Shown here piece by piece: positions 8,681 to 18,179 of a stretch of DNA of 64,000 nt; position 1 is the stretch's first letter, and each line of letters opens with the position of its first letter. This DNA comes from Simplicispira sp. 125 (lineage in GTDB: Bacteria; Pseudomonadota; Gammaproteobacteria; Burkholderiales; Burkholderiaceae_C). The stretch is taken from positions 186,001 to 250,000 of the forward strand of contig NZ_QEKM01000001.1 in the NCBI RefSeq assembly GCF_003096555.1. The letters run 5' to 3'. The notes below the pieces were generated by a model. The model was not told the DNA's origin, did no database searches, and saw nothing but the letters and a program-made list of their open reading frames with translations. The position numbers were made by a program, and so were the translations under genes.

Positions 8681-9259
8681 ATGTCTCAAACACCCATGGC
8701 ACCAGCCCCTGTGCTGGCTAAATCCGACCTGAACCTTGTCTGGCTCGACTGTGAAATGACCGGGCTGGACCCCGAAGTGGAGCGCATCATCGAAATCGCT
8801 GTGGTCGTTACCGGCCCCTCGCTGGAGCCCCGGGTGGAAGGCCCGGTGCTGGTGATCCACCAGTCCGATGAGCTGCTGGGGAAAATGGATGCCTGGAACA
8901 AAGGCACGCATGGCCGCAGCGGCCTGATCGACAAGGTCAAGGCGTCCATGCTGACAGAAGAGCAGGCGCAGGAGCAGATCATCGAGTTCCTGGCGCGCTA
9001 TGTGCCCAAGGGCAAGGTGCCGATGTGCGGCAACAGCATTGGCCAGGACCGGCGGTTTCTGGCCCGCTACATGCCCCGCCTGGAAGCCTTCTTCCACTAT
9101 CGTAACGTGGATGTGAGCACCCTCAAGGAACTGGCCAAACGCTGGAAGCCCGAGGCCTACAGCAGCTTCAAAAAGGCCCAGAAACACACGGCACTCGCCG
9201 ATGTGCAGGAGTCCATCGAAGAACTGGCGCATTACCGGACAAACTTCCTGTCTTTGTAG
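8681..9259 (+). CDS. orn: Oligoribonuclease
   Basis: A 192-residue DEDDh exonuclease that removes nucleotides from very short RNAs and pGp[22 protein letters not shown] carries the first DE pair, [17 protein letters not shown] the next Asp, and [14 protein letters not shown] the catalytic His/Asp. Three in-frame ATGs (8672, 8681, 8696) are possible; I chose [10 protein letters not shown]. It is divergent from the M48 protease gene. Its dinucleotide substrate links it to the diguanylate cyclase 2 kb downstream only in a general way. Confidence 0.95.
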   Translation: MSQTPMAPAPVLAKSDLNLVWLDCEMTGLDPEVERIIEIAVVVTGPSLEPRVEGPVLVIHQSDELLGKMDAWNKGTHGRSGLIDKVKASMLTEEQAQEQIIEFLARYVPKGKVPMCGNSIGQDRRFLARYMPRLEAFFHYRNVDVSTLKELAKRWKPEAYSSFKKAQKHTALADVQESIEELAHYRTNFLSL

Positions 9260-9264
9260 GGTGC

Positions 9265-9512
9265 TTGCGGGAAAACCCGAAGTTGTGCGATAATCGCAGA
9301 CTTGCAATGCACATGCACTGCAATATTTGTGCATCTCCCTTCACACACTGGGTCCGCAAATCCTGGAACAGGCCAAGGCCTTCCATGTTGCGATGAATAC
9401 CCACCCGCACCAGCGCGACGCTGGCGCAGGTTTCGTTTGATGGTTGATGTTTTTTGACCATTGACGAACCCACCACAAGCTGCGCTTGTGGGTGTTTTCG
9501 TGTGAGAAAAAT
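9265..9512 (+). promoter_or_regulatory. Promoter and long structured leader of the DEAD-box helicase gene
   Basis: TTGCGG (9265-9270) and GATAAT (9289-9294), 18 bases apart, form a reasonable sigma-70 promoter. The predicted 5' UTR is about 210 bases and has an imperfect palindrome right at the start (9302-9323, TTGCAATGCA...TGCACTGCAA) and two short hairpins: CCAGCG-CGA-CGCTGG (9410-9424) and CCACAAG-CTGCG-CTTGTGG (9473-9491), the latter just before the start codon. Long leaders of this kind are known for cold-shock helicase genes; the regulatory role here is inference. Confidence 0.5.
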
Positions 9513-11348
9513 ATGACTGACACTTTCCAAGTGCAGGGCGAATTCGCGCCTGCTGAATCTTCCTTTGTCGCCGAAATTTCTGTGCAGGATGCCCCTGAGC
9601 ATCTGGCTGCCGACGTGATTGCCGAGCCCAATGGCTTTGTCGAACTGGGCCTGGCGCCCGAACTCGTGCAGGCCGTTGCCGACCTGGGCTATACCCAGCC
9701 CACCAGCGTTCAGCTCAAGGCCATTCCCCTGGCCATGGGTTCGGGCTCCGAAGGCGGTCGCTTCATCGATCTGATGGTTTCCAGCCAGACCGGTAGCGGC
9801 AAGACCGCTGCGTTCCTGCTGCCCGTGCTGCATACGCTGATTCGCCAGCAGGCCCAGGCTGAAGCGGCTGCCCGTGCAGAGTTTGAGAAATCTGTCGCGG
9901 AAGCCGCCGCACGCGGCGAGGCCGCCCCGAAGCGCGCCAAGCGCAAGGACCCGACCAACACGCGCAACTTCAAGCCGGCTATTCCGGGCGCCCTGATTGT
10001 CTGCCCCACGCGCGAACTGGCGCAGCAGGTGGCGCACGATGCCATCGACCTGGTCAAGCATGTGCGCGGCCTGCGTGTGGCCAATGTGGTGGGCGGCATG
10101 CCGTACCAACTGCAGATCGCCAAGTTGCAAAACGCCGACCTGGTGGTGGCGACGCCCGGCCGCCTGCTGGACCTGCAGCGCTCGATGCAGATCAAGCTTG
10201 ACAAGGTGCAGTTCCTGGTGGTCGATGAGGCTGACCGCATGCTTGATCTGGGCTTCTCTGACGATCTGGCCGAGATCAATCAGCTAACCAGCCAGCGCCA
10301 GCAGACCATGATGTTCAGCGCCACGTTTGCCCCCCGAATCCAGCAGCTCGCTATGCGCGTGATGCACGACGGCGGTGCTTCGGTGCAGAAGATCCAGATC
10401 GATTCGCCACAGGAACGACACACCAACATCAAGCAGATGCTGTATTGGGCCGACAACGCCCAGCACAAGCGCAAGATGCTCGATCACTGGCTGCGTGACA
10501 CCACCATCAACCAGGCCATCGTTTTTGCCAGCACCCAAGTGGAATGCGACGGCCTGGCCGCCGATTTGCAACAGGACGGCTTCAGCGCCGTGGCACTGCA
10601 CGGCGCTTTGAGCCAGGGTTTGCGCAACCGCCGCCTGATGGCGCTGCGCGGTGGCGAAGTGCAAATTCTGGTCGCTACCGATGTGGCCGCGCGTGGCATT
10701 GACGTGCCCACCGTGACCCACGTTTTCAACTATGGTTTGCCCATGAAGGCTGAGGACTATACGCACCGCATTGGCCGTACCGGCCGCGCAGGCCGCGATG
10801 GCCTGGCCGTGACCTTTGCCGAGTTCCGCGATCGTCGCAAGATCTTCGACATCGAGGGTTACAGCCGCCAGCAGTTTAAGGCCGAGGTCATCCCAGGTCT
10901 TGAGCCCATGCAGCGCATGCCATCGTCGCGCCCTGCGCCCGACTATGCCAACCGGGGCGGTGCTGGCGGCGGCGGGCGTGATCGCAAGTTCGGTGCGCCT
11001 CCTTCGCGCGGCGCTGACCGTGGCAATTTTGGCGGCGGATTTGGCGGTGGTTTCAATGACCGCCAGCGCGTGCAAGGGCGCCCCGGCGACGACCGCCGGC
11101 CTGCGCCGGGTGGTTTTGGTGGTGGCCGTGACGACCGTGGTTTTGCTCCGCGCCGCGACGGTGAAGGTGCTGGCCGCAAGCCTGGCTTTGGTGAGCAGGC
11201 CCGTGGCGGTTTTGCTCCACGGCATGAAGGAGCCGCCCCGCGCGGTGATTTCGCGCCGCGTCCGCAGCCATCGTTCTCCAAACCAGGTGCAGGCAAGTCG
11301 TTTGTCCCGCACGACGCACGCAAGCGCCCAGCGCGTCCTGCGCGCTGA
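9513..11348 (+). CDS. DEAD-box RNA helicase with RGG/glycine-rich tail (RhlE/DeaD-like)
   Basis: A 611-residue ATP-dependent RNA helicase. The motifs come in order: Q-motif TQPTSVQLKAIPLAM, motif I SSQTGSGKT, Ia PTRELAQQ, TPGR, DEAD in VVDEADRM, SAT in MFSATF, and HRIGRTGRAGR. Two features stand out: an insert of about 45 residues rich in Ala, Glu and Lys between motifs I and Ia, and a C-terminal tail of about 150 residues with many Gly-Gly, RDDRG and RRDG stretches, likely a disordered RNA-binding region. The ATG at 9513 follows a leader hairpin. Probably acts in ribosome assembly or mRNA decay, especially in the cold. Confidence 0.94.
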   Translation: MTDTFQVQGEFAPAESSFVAEISVQDAPEHLAADVIAEPNGFVELGLAPELVQAVADLGYTQPTSVQLKAIPLAMGSGSEGGRFIDLMVSSQTGSGKTAAFLLPVLHTLIRQQAQAEAAARAEFEKSVAEAAARGEAAPKRAKRKDPTNTRNFKPAIPGALIVCPTRELAQQVAHDAIDLVKHVRGLRVANVVGGMPYQLQIAKLQNADLVVATPGRLLDLQRSMQIKLDKVQFLVVDEADRMLDLGFSDDLAEINQLTSQRQQTMMFSATFAPRIQQLAMRVMHDGGASVQKIQIDSPQERHTNIKQMLYWADNAQHKRKMLDHWLRDTTINQAIVFASTQVECDGLAADLQQDGFSAVALHGALSQGLRNRRLMALRGGEVQILVATDVAARGIDVPTVTHVFNYGLPMKAEDYTHRIGRTGRAGRDGLAVTFAEFRDRRKIFDIEGYSRQQFKAEVIPGLEPMQRMPSSRPAPDYANRGGAGGGGRDRKFGAPPSRGADRGNFGGGFGGGFNDRQRVQGRPGDDRRPAPGGFGGGRDDRGFAPRRDGEGAGRKPGFGEQARGGFAPRHEGAAPRGDFAPRPQPSFSKPGAGKSFVPHDARKRPARPAR

Positions 11349-11362
11349 CCGCAGCAACCTGA

Positions 11363-11388
11363 ACCGGCCTTGAGGGCCGGTTTTTTTT
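11363..11388 (+). terminator. Rho-independent terminator after the DEAD-box helicase
   Basis: ACCGGCC pairs with GGCCGGT around a 5-base loop and is followed by eight T residues, 15 bases after the helicase stop codon. Confidence 0.88.
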
Positions 11389-11425
11389 GGTCATCCGCAA
11401 GACAAAATCAAAAGCTGCCCGGACA

Positions 11426-12928
11426 ATGGACGAAACAGGAGAAATTACCGTGCCGCCAACACTCTCTTCGGGTACCGACTTCGAGCACATGTTCGAGCTG
11501 GCGCCCACATCGCTCTGGCTGGAAGACTTCAGTGCACTCAAACAGCTATTCGATGCCTGGCGCGCCGAGGGTGTGACCGATCTGCGTGAACACCTGGCGC
11601 AGGACCCTGCCAGAGTGCACCAGTGCATTGCTTGCTACAAGGTTTTGCGGGTGAACCAGCGCACGCTGGAGCTTTTTGCCGCATCCAGCCAGACCGAGTT
11701 GATGCACAACCTGGACAAGGTTTTTCGGGATGACATGCAAACCCAGGTCGCCCATGAGTTGTCGCAACTGTGGTCGGGCTCACCGGAGTTCACCAACCAG
11801 ACGGTCAATTACGCTCTGGATGGGCGGCGTCTGGATGTAAAAATCCGGGCGCGCATCCTCCCAGGGCATGAGGCAACTTGGAGTCGGGTACTGGTCTCGC
11901 TGGACGATGTAACGGCCCAGGTGCAGAGCGCCCTCAAACTACAGCGCAGCGAACGCTATGCGCGCGACCTGTTCGAGCATTCCCCTGTGTCGCTCTGGGT
12001 AGAGGATTTTTCAGCCGTCAAGCGCCTCATGGATGGGGTGCGTGCCCAGGGTATTCGCGATTTCAAGACTTTCATCAAGGTGCACCCCGAGTTTGTTTCG
12101 CGTTGCATGGAAGAGATACGGGTTATCGACATCAATCAGCTGACACTGAAGATGTTTGGCGCCGTGGACAAGGGCGAATTGCTCAACAACATCGGGCGCA
12201 TTTTTCGCGGCGAGATGCACGATTCTTTCGCCGAACAGTTGCAGGACCTCTGGGACGGCAAACTGTTCCAGCAGCGCGAGGTCATCAACTATGCGCTTTC
12301 GGGAGAGCCCGTGTACATCCACATGCAGTTTTCGGTGCTCGAAGACCACCATGAGCAATGGGATCTGGTTCTCCTGTCACTGGTGGACATCACAGCGCGC
12401 AAGAAGGCCGAAGCCTATCTGGAATACTTGGGCAAGCACGATGTACTCACCCAGTTGCGCAACCGGACCTTCTATGTCGAGGAACTCAACCGCATCACGC
12501 GCAAGGGACCCTGGCCTTTGAGTGTGATCACCATTGATCTCAATGGCCTCAAGTCCATCAATGATGAGCATGGCCATGCTGCGGGTGATGCGCTGCTGCG
12601 GCGAATGGGCGAGGTGCTGGCCAAGGCCGTGGAGGCATCAGCCTGCGCTGCGCGTATTGGTGGAGACGAATTCACGGTGCTGCTGCCAGGCACCGATGAA
12701 CGGGGGGCGCTCGCGGTGCAGGAGCGCATCAGCTCTTTGGTGGACATCAGCAACCAGTTCTATCCCGGGCAGCATTTGAGTCTAGCCATGGGCACGGCCA
12801 CCTGCTCCTCGGGCGATCAGGTCGAGTCGACCTTGCATCGTGCAGACAAAGCCATGTATGTCGAAAAGCAGCACTACTATCAGCAGCAACCCCGCGAGCG
12901 CCGTGGCAGCAGCGATTCGCAAGCCTGA
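11426..12928 (+). CDS. Diguanylate cyclase with two tandem PAS-like domains
   Basis: A 500-residue soluble protein. Two homologous sensor repeats (about residues 20-175 and 180-335) share the pattern F-E-x-(S/A)P-x-SLW-(L/V)EDFSA, each followed by D-(V/I)T as in PAS domains. The C-terminal GGDEF domain has intact GGDEF (412-416) and the upstream DLNGLKSINDEHGHAAGD, so it should make cyclic di-GMP from two GTP. There is no RxxD inhibitory I-site five residues before GGDEF. No membrane segment is seen, so sensing is cytoplasmic. It lies just after the helicase terminator and runs convergently into the MFS gene with five bases between the stops. Confidence 0.9.
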   Translation: MDETGEITVPPTLSSGTDFEHMFELAPTSLWLEDFSALKQLFDAWRAEGVTDLREHLAQDPARVHQCIACYKVLRVNQRTLELFAASSQTELMHNLDKVFRDDMQTQVAHELSQLWSGSPEFTNQTVNYALDGRRLDVKIRARILPGHEATWSRVLVSLDDVTAQVQSALKLQRSERYARDLFEHSPVSLWVEDFSAVKRLMDGVRAQGIRDFKTFIKVHPEFVSRCMEEIRVIDINQLTLKMFGAVDKGELLNNIGRIFRGEMHDSFAEQLQDLWDGKLFQQREVINYALSGEPVYIHMQFSVLEDHHEQWDLVLLSLVDITARKKAEAYLEYLGKHDVLTQLRNRTFYVEELNRITRKGPWPLSVITIDLNGLKSINDEHGHAAGDALLRRMGEVLAKAVEASACAARIGGDEFTVLLPGTDERGALAVQERISSLVDISNQFYPGQHLSLAMGTATCSSGDQVESTLHRADKAMYVEKQHYYQQQPRERRGSSDSQA

Positions 12929-12933
12929 GTCTT

Positions 12934-14160
12934 TCAGCCCGCGTGCTGCCCGATTTCGGGCCAGCGGTGGTGCAGGTAGATCCAGGCCACAAGCCCAACG
13001 CTCATCATGAGCAGAGATGCGGTGGCCAATAGCAGAGTCGAATGCATGATCAAGGGCACCACCACGCCTGCCACCAGCCCGTTGGCTGTCGATCCGACAA
13101 AGGCTTGCAAGGACGAGGCCATGCCCCGGCGCTCAGGGTAGAGATCGAGGACCAGCAGCGTTACCACCGGAACCATCAGCGCCCAGCCAAAAGCAAAGAG
13201 GGCGATGGGCAGCATGGCCCAGGCCACATGGGGGGGCAAAAACAGGTTGGCCACCAGGTTCAGGACTGACATGGTGAGCATGATCAGAAACCCGTGGCGA
13301 ATCTGCCGTTTGGGTGCTATGCGCCCCGCCAGGCGGCCGCTGAGCCAGGCGCCGGACATGATGCCCGAGATGGTCAGCATGAAAAACCAGAAAAACTGCG
13401 TAGGAGCCAGTTCCAGGTGCTGGCCGAGAAACGCCGGGGCCGCCAGAACATACAGGAACATGCCATTGAAGGGAACACCGCTGGCCAGTGCCAGCAGCAA
13501 AAAGCGCGGGCTGGAGCCCAGTTGCCAGTAACCACGCATCAGGTGCTGCACATTGAATGGCTGGCGGTGGTCGGTGTGCAGGGTCTCTGGCAGGAGCCGG
13601 TAATTGGCTGTCCACAGCGCTACTCCGATGGCGGTGAGAAACCAGAAAATACTGTGCCAGCCGGTATGCACATAAAGCCATCCACCCACAATGGGCGCGA
13701 CGGCTGGTGCCACACCGAAATAGATGGTGACCTGGCTCATCACCTTCTGTGCCTGGGCGGGAGGGAACATGTCACGGATGACCGCCCGCGACACAACAAT
13801 GCCCGCACCAGTTGAAAGGCCCTGCAGGGCACGGAACAGCACCAGTTGTTCAATGCTCTGCGCCAGGGCGCAACCCGCCGATGCCAGGGTGAACATGGCA
13901 ATGCCCCACAGCACGACGGGCCTGCGGCCAAAGCTGTCTGCCAGCGCGCCATGGAACAGGTTCATGAAAGCAAAGCCAAACAGGTAGGCTGAGAGCGTTT
14001 GCTGCATTTCGACCGGAGTGGCACCCAGAGCGCCAGCGATGCCTGAGAAGGCCGGCAGATAGGTGTCGATCGAGAACGGGCCCAGCATGCCTAGCAAAGC
14101 CAGCAGTACGGCCAGCGCCCAACGGGGCGCGCGCCAGAGTTCATTGGCTTGCGGGTTCAT
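12934..14160 (-). CDS. Bcr/CflA family multidrug efflux MFS transporter
   Basis: A 408-residue, 12-helix major facilitator exporter. The N-terminus LALLGMLGPFSIDTYLPAF and the segment ADSFGRRPVVLWGIAMF (MFS motif A) with RALQGLSTGAGIVVSRAVIRD (motif C region) match the Bcr/CflA drug:proton antiporter group that exports bicyclomycin, chloramphenicol and sulfonamides in other bacteria. Substrate here is unknown. Divergent from greB; convergent with the GGDEF gene. Confidence 0.9.
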   Translation of the reverse strand: MNPQANELWRAPRWALAVLLALLGMLGPFSIDTYLPAFSGIAGALGATPVEMQQTLSAYLFGFAFMNLFHGALADSFGRRPVVLWGIAMFTLASAGCALAQSIEQLVLFRALQGLSTGAGIVVSRAVIRDMFPPAQAQKVMSQVTIYFGVAPAVAPIVGGWLYVHTGWHSIFWFLTAIGVALWTANYRLLPETLHTDHRQPFNVQHLMRGYWQLGSSPRFLLLALASGVPFNGMFLYVLAAPAFLGQHLELAPTQFFWFFMLTISGIMSGAWLSGRLAGRIAPKRQIRHGFLIMLTMSVLNLVANLFLPPHVAWAMLPIALFAFGWALMVPVVTLLVLDLYPERRGMASSLQAFVGSTANGLVAGVVVPLIMHSTLLLATASLLMMSVGLVAWIYLHHRWPEIGQHAG

Positions 14161-14383
14161 AGTGACAAGGCAGGCGGGTGAAGCGCAGGCTGTGCGCGGC
14201 AGAGAAGCAGCAAATTATGGGCGAAAGCACGGCGGTGTGCCGCGCCCGTGCAGACAGCGCCTTTTGCCGGAGCGGGCGGTCGACATTGCAGGCTGAACGG
14301 GTAAGCTGGCGCTGGTATGAAGTGGCGGGTTCCCATTCCGCGGACCGAAGAATTTTTTTACCAAATGTACCGATAGATTCGAC

Positions 14384-14941
14384 ATGAGCAAGGCATTTAC
14401 CAAAGAAACCGATGCAGACGAGGACGACGGTCACGAACTGCCACCTTTGCCTGCAGGAACCAAGAACTACATGACGCCCGGGGGCTATGCGCGGCTGCGC
14501 TCCGAGTGGCTGGAGCTGATGGACAACGAGAGACCCCGGATGGTTGAAATCGTGCACTGGGCAGCCAGCAATGGCGACCGCTCGGAAAATGGCGACTATC
14601 TCTATGGCAAGAAGCGCTTGCGCGAAATCGACCGACGGATTCGCTTTCTGACAAAGCGGCTGGAAATGGCCGAAATCGTCGATCCCGCCCTCCATGCAGG
14701 CAGCGAGCAGGTGTTTTTCGGCGCCACGGTGACGTATGTGGATGATCTGGATGTCACGCGCACCATCACCATCATGGGCATTGACGAGGCCGACAGCAGT
14801 CTAGGGCAGGTGAGTTGGGTTTCCCCAGTGGCCCGTGCGCTGCTCAAGGCGCGGGTGGGCGACGAAGTGGCGTTGCCCACACCGGCGGGCTCCCGGGCCC
14901 TTGAAATACTCGCGGTTTCCTATCCGCAAGCGATCAGCTGA
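14384..14941 (+). CDS. greB: Transcription elongation factor GreB
   Basis: A 185-residue Gre factor that enters the RNA polymerase secondary channel and stimulates transcript cleavage in backtracked complexes. After an acidic N-terminal extension, NYMTPGGYARLRSEWLELM starts the coiled coil and NGDRSENGDYLYGKKRLREIDRRIRFL carries the acidic tip (D..EN) and the GreB-type 'LYGKK'. The C-terminal FKBP-like domain follows. Its end overlaps the 3' end of the convergent spoT gene by eight bases. Confidence 0.95.
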   Translation: MSKAFTKETDADEDDGHELPPLPAGTKNYMTPGGYARLRSEWLELMDNERPRMVEIVHWAASNGDRSENGDYLYGKKRLREIDRRIRFLTKRLEMAEIVDPALHAGSEQVFFGATVTYVDDLDVTRTITIMGIDEADSSLGQVSWVSPVARALLKARVGDEVALPTPAGSRALEILAVSYPQAIS

Positions 14942-17210
14942 GCGGCAGCGCGCGCATGGCCCGCAATACGGCAGGTGTGCGGCGCAGATTGCGCAGGGCT
15001 GCTTCCAGGTGGGCTTGGTCTCGCACGGCGATGATGAAGCGCAGGTCGATGGTGTCCAGCGCAGTCTCATCGTCCATGTCCACATGGGTGATGTCTGCTT
15101 CCGAATTGGCCAGTTCGGAAGCAATGCGGGCCAGAACACCCTTGCCATTGTTCACGGTCACGATGATGCGTGTCTCGAACATGCGCACCGGTTCTTCCGA
15201 CCAGTCCACCGCAATAAAACGCTCACTGTCCTTGTTCTGCAGGCGCTTGGCCACCGCACATTGCGCGACGTGCACGACAAGTCCCTCGCCACGGCCCAGA
15301 TAGCCCACGATGCTGTCGCCCGGGATGGGGCGGCAGCATGGGGCATATTTAATAGACACGCCTTCGCTGCCATCCAGGGTAACGCCCCCTTGGGACACTG
15401 TCTCGTGCGAGGTGTAGCGTTCCCGTGTCAGGAGCAGTGCGTTGGGGCGGTGGCCGTGCTCAGACATCAACCCGACCAGCCGCTTGGCCACAATGGAGGC
15501 AACACGTTTGCCCAGACCAATGTCGGTCATCAGGTCGCTGCGCGAGCGGCTTCCAGTGAAGCGCAGGAGTTTGTCCCAGATCGGCAGGGTCTCATCACCA
15601 GAATCTGGCAACTGCTCCAGGCCTTCTGCACGCAGTGCCTGTGTCAGTAGTTTTTCGCCCAGGCTTTCCGATTCACTTTGCGCCAGGGTCTTGAGATGGT
15701 TGCGAATTTTGGAGCGCGCACGCCCGGTGCGCACAAAACCCAACCAGGCCGGGTTGGGGGTTGCGTTGGGTGTGGTGATGATTTCCACCACATCGCCGTT
15801 TTTCAGTTCGGTGCGCAGCGGAACCTGCTCGTTGTTGATTTTGGCCGCGCTGGTATGGTTGCCGACATTGCTGTGGATGGCGTAGGCAAAATCGACCACG
15901 GTGGCGCCGCGGGGCATGGCCATGATCTGGCTCTTGGGGGTGAAGATATACACCGCGTCCGGGAACAGATCCACCTTCACATGGTCCCAGAACTCGGCGG
16001 CGTCACGGGTTTCATTCTGGATGTCGAGCAGGGACTGCAGCCATTTGGTGCCCAGCCGCTCTGCCGCTGTACCGTCCGTACTCTGCGCCTTGTAAAGCCA
16101 GTGGGCTGCCACACCGGCCTCCGCAATCAGGTGCATTTCTTCGGTGCGCATCTGGAATTCGATGTTCACGCCTGAAGGGCCTACCAGCGTAGTGTGCAGC
16201 GACTGGTAGCCATTGAGTTTTGGAATGGCGATATGGTCCTTGAACTTGCCTGGCGCAGGCTTGTACATCTGGTGCAGAACGCCCAAGGCGGTGTAGCAAT
16301 CCGTGATGCCGGGGACGATCACCCGAAAGCCATAGATGTCGGTCACCTGTGCAAAGCTCAGGTGCTTGAGTTCCATCTTCTGGTAGATGGCGTAGAGGGT
16401 TTTTTCGCGCCCAGCCAGCCGGGCCTGCATGCCAATACGTGCAAAGGCGGCATCGACATCGGCCTGGACTTTTTGCACCAGGTCGCGGCGACGATTGCGC
16501 GCCTTGCCCACCGCTTTGGCGAGCGTGACGTAACGCCACGGGTGCAGATGCCGGAAAGAGAGGTCTTGCAGTTCGCGGTAGGTTTGGTTGAGTCCCAGGC
16601 GATGGGCGATGGGCGCGTAGATTTCCAGCGTTTCGGACGAAATGCGCCCCCATTTGCTGCGCGGCATGTCGGACAAGGTCCGCATGTTGTGTGTGCGGTC
16701 GGCCAGCTTGATCAGGATGACCCGTACATCGCGGGCCATGGCGAGCAGCATCTTGCGGAAGGACTCGGCTTGGTTTTCTTCGCGGGTGTCGAACTGCAGT
16801 TTGTCGAGTTTGGTCAGCCCATCGACCAGTTCGGCGACGGGTGCGCCAAAGCGGTCAATCAGATCAGCTTTGGTGACGCCGCAATCTTCCATGGCGTCGT
16901 GCAGCAGTGCGGCCATGAGCGCCTGGGCGTCGAGCTTCCAGGTGGCGCATTGGGCGGCAACCGCAATCGGATGGGTGATGTAGGGCTCGCCGCTGTTGCG
17001 TAATTGGCCGAGGTGTGCCTCGTCGGCGTAGCGGTAAGCCTGGCGGACCATCTCTACCTGGGTGGCATCCAGGTAGTCCAGGCTGTCGGTGAGTGCGGCA
17101 AAGCTGGCCGCTGCTGCATTGGCAGCCGCCGCAGAACTGGCGCCCGGAATCGCCGAGGACTCGCCCGGTCGAATGTCGCCCGCAGGGGAATTGTTCAACA
17201 CCGCTTTCAT
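14934..17210 (-). CDS. spoT: Bifunctional (p)ppGpp synthetase/hydrolase SpoT (RelA/SpoT homologue)
   Basis: A 758-residue long RSH protein with an HD hydrolase domain (LLHDAMED near residue 104), a synthetase domain (YGFRVIV and GYQSLHTTLVGP), a TGS domain (DLFPDAVYIFTPK) and a C-terminal ACT domain. The intact HDxxED motif supports ppGpp hydrolysis. I chose the ATG giving MKAVLNNS; the longer frame runs into a terminator hairpin. Betaproteobacteria usually keep spoT beside rpoZ and gmk, as here. A hairpin between rpoZ and spoT suggests a separate spoT promoter. Confidence 0.95.
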   Translation of the reverse strand: MKAVLNNSPAGDIRPGESSAIPGASSAAAANAAAASFAALTDSLDYLDATQVEMVRQAYRYADEAHLGQLRNSGEPYITHPIAVAAQCATWKLDAQALMAALLHDAMEDCGVTKADLIDRFGAPVAELVDGLTKLDKLQFDTREENQAESFRKMLLAMARDVRVILIKLADRTHNMRTLSDMPRSKWGRISSETLEIYAPIAHRLGLNQTYRELQDLSFRHLHPWRYVTLAKAVGKARNRRRDLVQKVQADVDAAFARIGMQARLAGREKTLYAIYQKMELKHLSFAQVTDIYGFRVIVPGITDCYTALGVLHQMYKPAPGKFKDHIAIPKLNGYQSLHTTLVGPSGVNIEFQMRTEEMHLIAEAGVAAHWLYKAQSTDGTAAERLGTKWLQSLLDIQNETRDAAEFWDHVKVDLFPDAVYIFTPKSQIMAMPRGATVVDFAYAIHSNVGNHTSAAKINNEQVPLRTELKNGDVVEIITTPNATPNPAWLGFVRTGRARSKIRNHLKTLAQSESESLGEKLLTQALRAEGLEQLPDSGDETLPIWDKLLRFTGSRSRSDLMTDIGLGKRVASIVAKRLVGLMSEHGHRPNALLLTRERYTSHETVSQGGVTLDGSEGVSIKYAPCCRPIPGDSIVGYLGRGEGLVVHVAQCAVAKRLQNKDSERFIAVDWSEEPVRMFETRIIVTVNNGKGVLARIASELANSEADITHVDMDDETALDTIDLRFIIAVRDQAHLEAALRNLRRTPAVLRAMRALPLS

Positions 17211-17252
17211 GCCTTTAATGTAGCGCGGCTGCCGCCTGGAGATGGGATCCAT

Positions 17253-17286
17253 AAAAAAAGCACCGCCTGGCGGTGCTTCTTTTTTA
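17253..17286. terminator. Terminator hairpin between rpoZ and spoT, T-runs on both strands
   Basis: AGCACCGC-CTG-GCGGTGCT (17259-17277) is flanked by seven A residues on the left (T-run on the minus strand) and TCTTTTTT on the right. On the minus strand it lies after rpoZ and before spoT, so it would separate the gmk-rpoZ transcript from spoT. Confidence 0.8.
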
Positions 17287-17303
17287 GGTCGGCGGCAGAA
17301 ATA

Positions 17304-17507
17304 TCAGCCGGGAACCTTCTTGAGCATTTCAATGCCCACTTTGCCTGCAGCGATTTCGCGCAGCGCTGTCACGGCGGGCTTGTTGCGGCTTTCGATGCGG
17401 GGAGCATGTCCGTGGCTGAGCATGCGCGCGCGGTACGTGGCTGCCAGCACCAGTTGGAAACGGTTGGGGATTTGCTCAAGGCAATCTTCGACGGTGATGC
17501 GGGCCAT
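17304..17507 (-). CDS. rpoZ: DNA-directed RNA polymerase omega subunit
   Basis: A 67-residue omega subunit, which supports assembly of beta' into the core enzyme and is part of ppGpp site 1. [20 protein letters not shown] and AATYRARML followed by [17 protein letters not shown] are diagnostic. It sits between gmk (16 bases upstream) and spoT, the usual order. Confidence 0.97.
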   Translation of the reverse strand: MARITVEDCLEQIPNRFQLVLAATYRARMLSHGHAPRIESRNKPAVTALREIAAGKVGIEMLKKVPG

Positions 17508-17522
17508 GGTTTCTCCGGGGTG

Positions 17523-18143
17523 TCAGGAAATGTTGAGCGACACAAAAGTCTCTGCGCGCGCGCGGCGCTGGGCCGCATATTTGAGTCGCTGTGCATGGAC
17601 AATGGCTTTCAGATCGAAAAGCGCACGCTCAAATAACTCGTTGATTATAACGAAGTCGAATCGGCTTACCTGGGCCATCTCCTTGGCCGCGTTCTTCAGG
17701 CGCACCTCGATGACCTCGGCAGAGTCTTCGCCACGGCGCTCCAGACGCGAACGCAATTCGTCCCAGCTCGGGGGCAGGATAAAAATGAGCACGGCATTGG
17801 CAAAAACCTCCTTGATCTGGAGTGCGCCCTGGAAGTCGATTTCCAGAATCACATCGTTGCCCTGGGAGATGCGTTCTTCGATGGCCTTTTTCGAGGTGCC
17901 ATAGCGGCGGCCATGCACATTGGCCCATTCCACGAAAGCATTGGATGCCACCATGGCGTCGAACTCTGACTCCGACGCAAAAAAATACTCGCGCCCGTGT
18001 TTTTCCTGGCCTCTGGGGCCGCGCGTAGTGTGCGAAACCGAGGCGTGCACCTGGGAGTCGAGTTCCTGCAAAGCCTTGACCAGACTGGACTTGCCCGCTC
18101 CGCTGGGTGCAGCGACGACGAATAGATTGCCTGGATATTCCAT
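17523..18143 (-). CDS. gmk: Guanylate kinase
   Basis: A 206-residue guanylate kinase (GMP + ATP to GDP + ADP). The P-loop is [10 protein letters not shown] near residue 13, and [21 protein letters not shown] is the GMP-binding region. The ATG giving MEYPGNLFV fits the family better than an in-frame codon five residues upstream. It precedes rpoZ in a gmk-rpoZ unit and follows yicC by 36 bases. Confidence 0.96.
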   Translation of the reverse strand: MEYPGNLFVVAAPSGAGKSSLVKALQELDSQVHASVSHTTRGPRGQEKHGREYFFASESEFDAMVASNAFVEWANVHGRRYGTSKKAIEERISQGNDVILEIDFQGALQIKEVFANAVLIFILPPSWDELRSRLERRGEDSAEVIEVRLKNAAKEMAQVSRFDFVIINELFERALFDLKAIVHAQRLKYAAQRRARAETFVSLNIS

Positions 18144-18179
18144 AAGGGGTGAGCGCAATGCGCTATGAAAATTAAAGCG

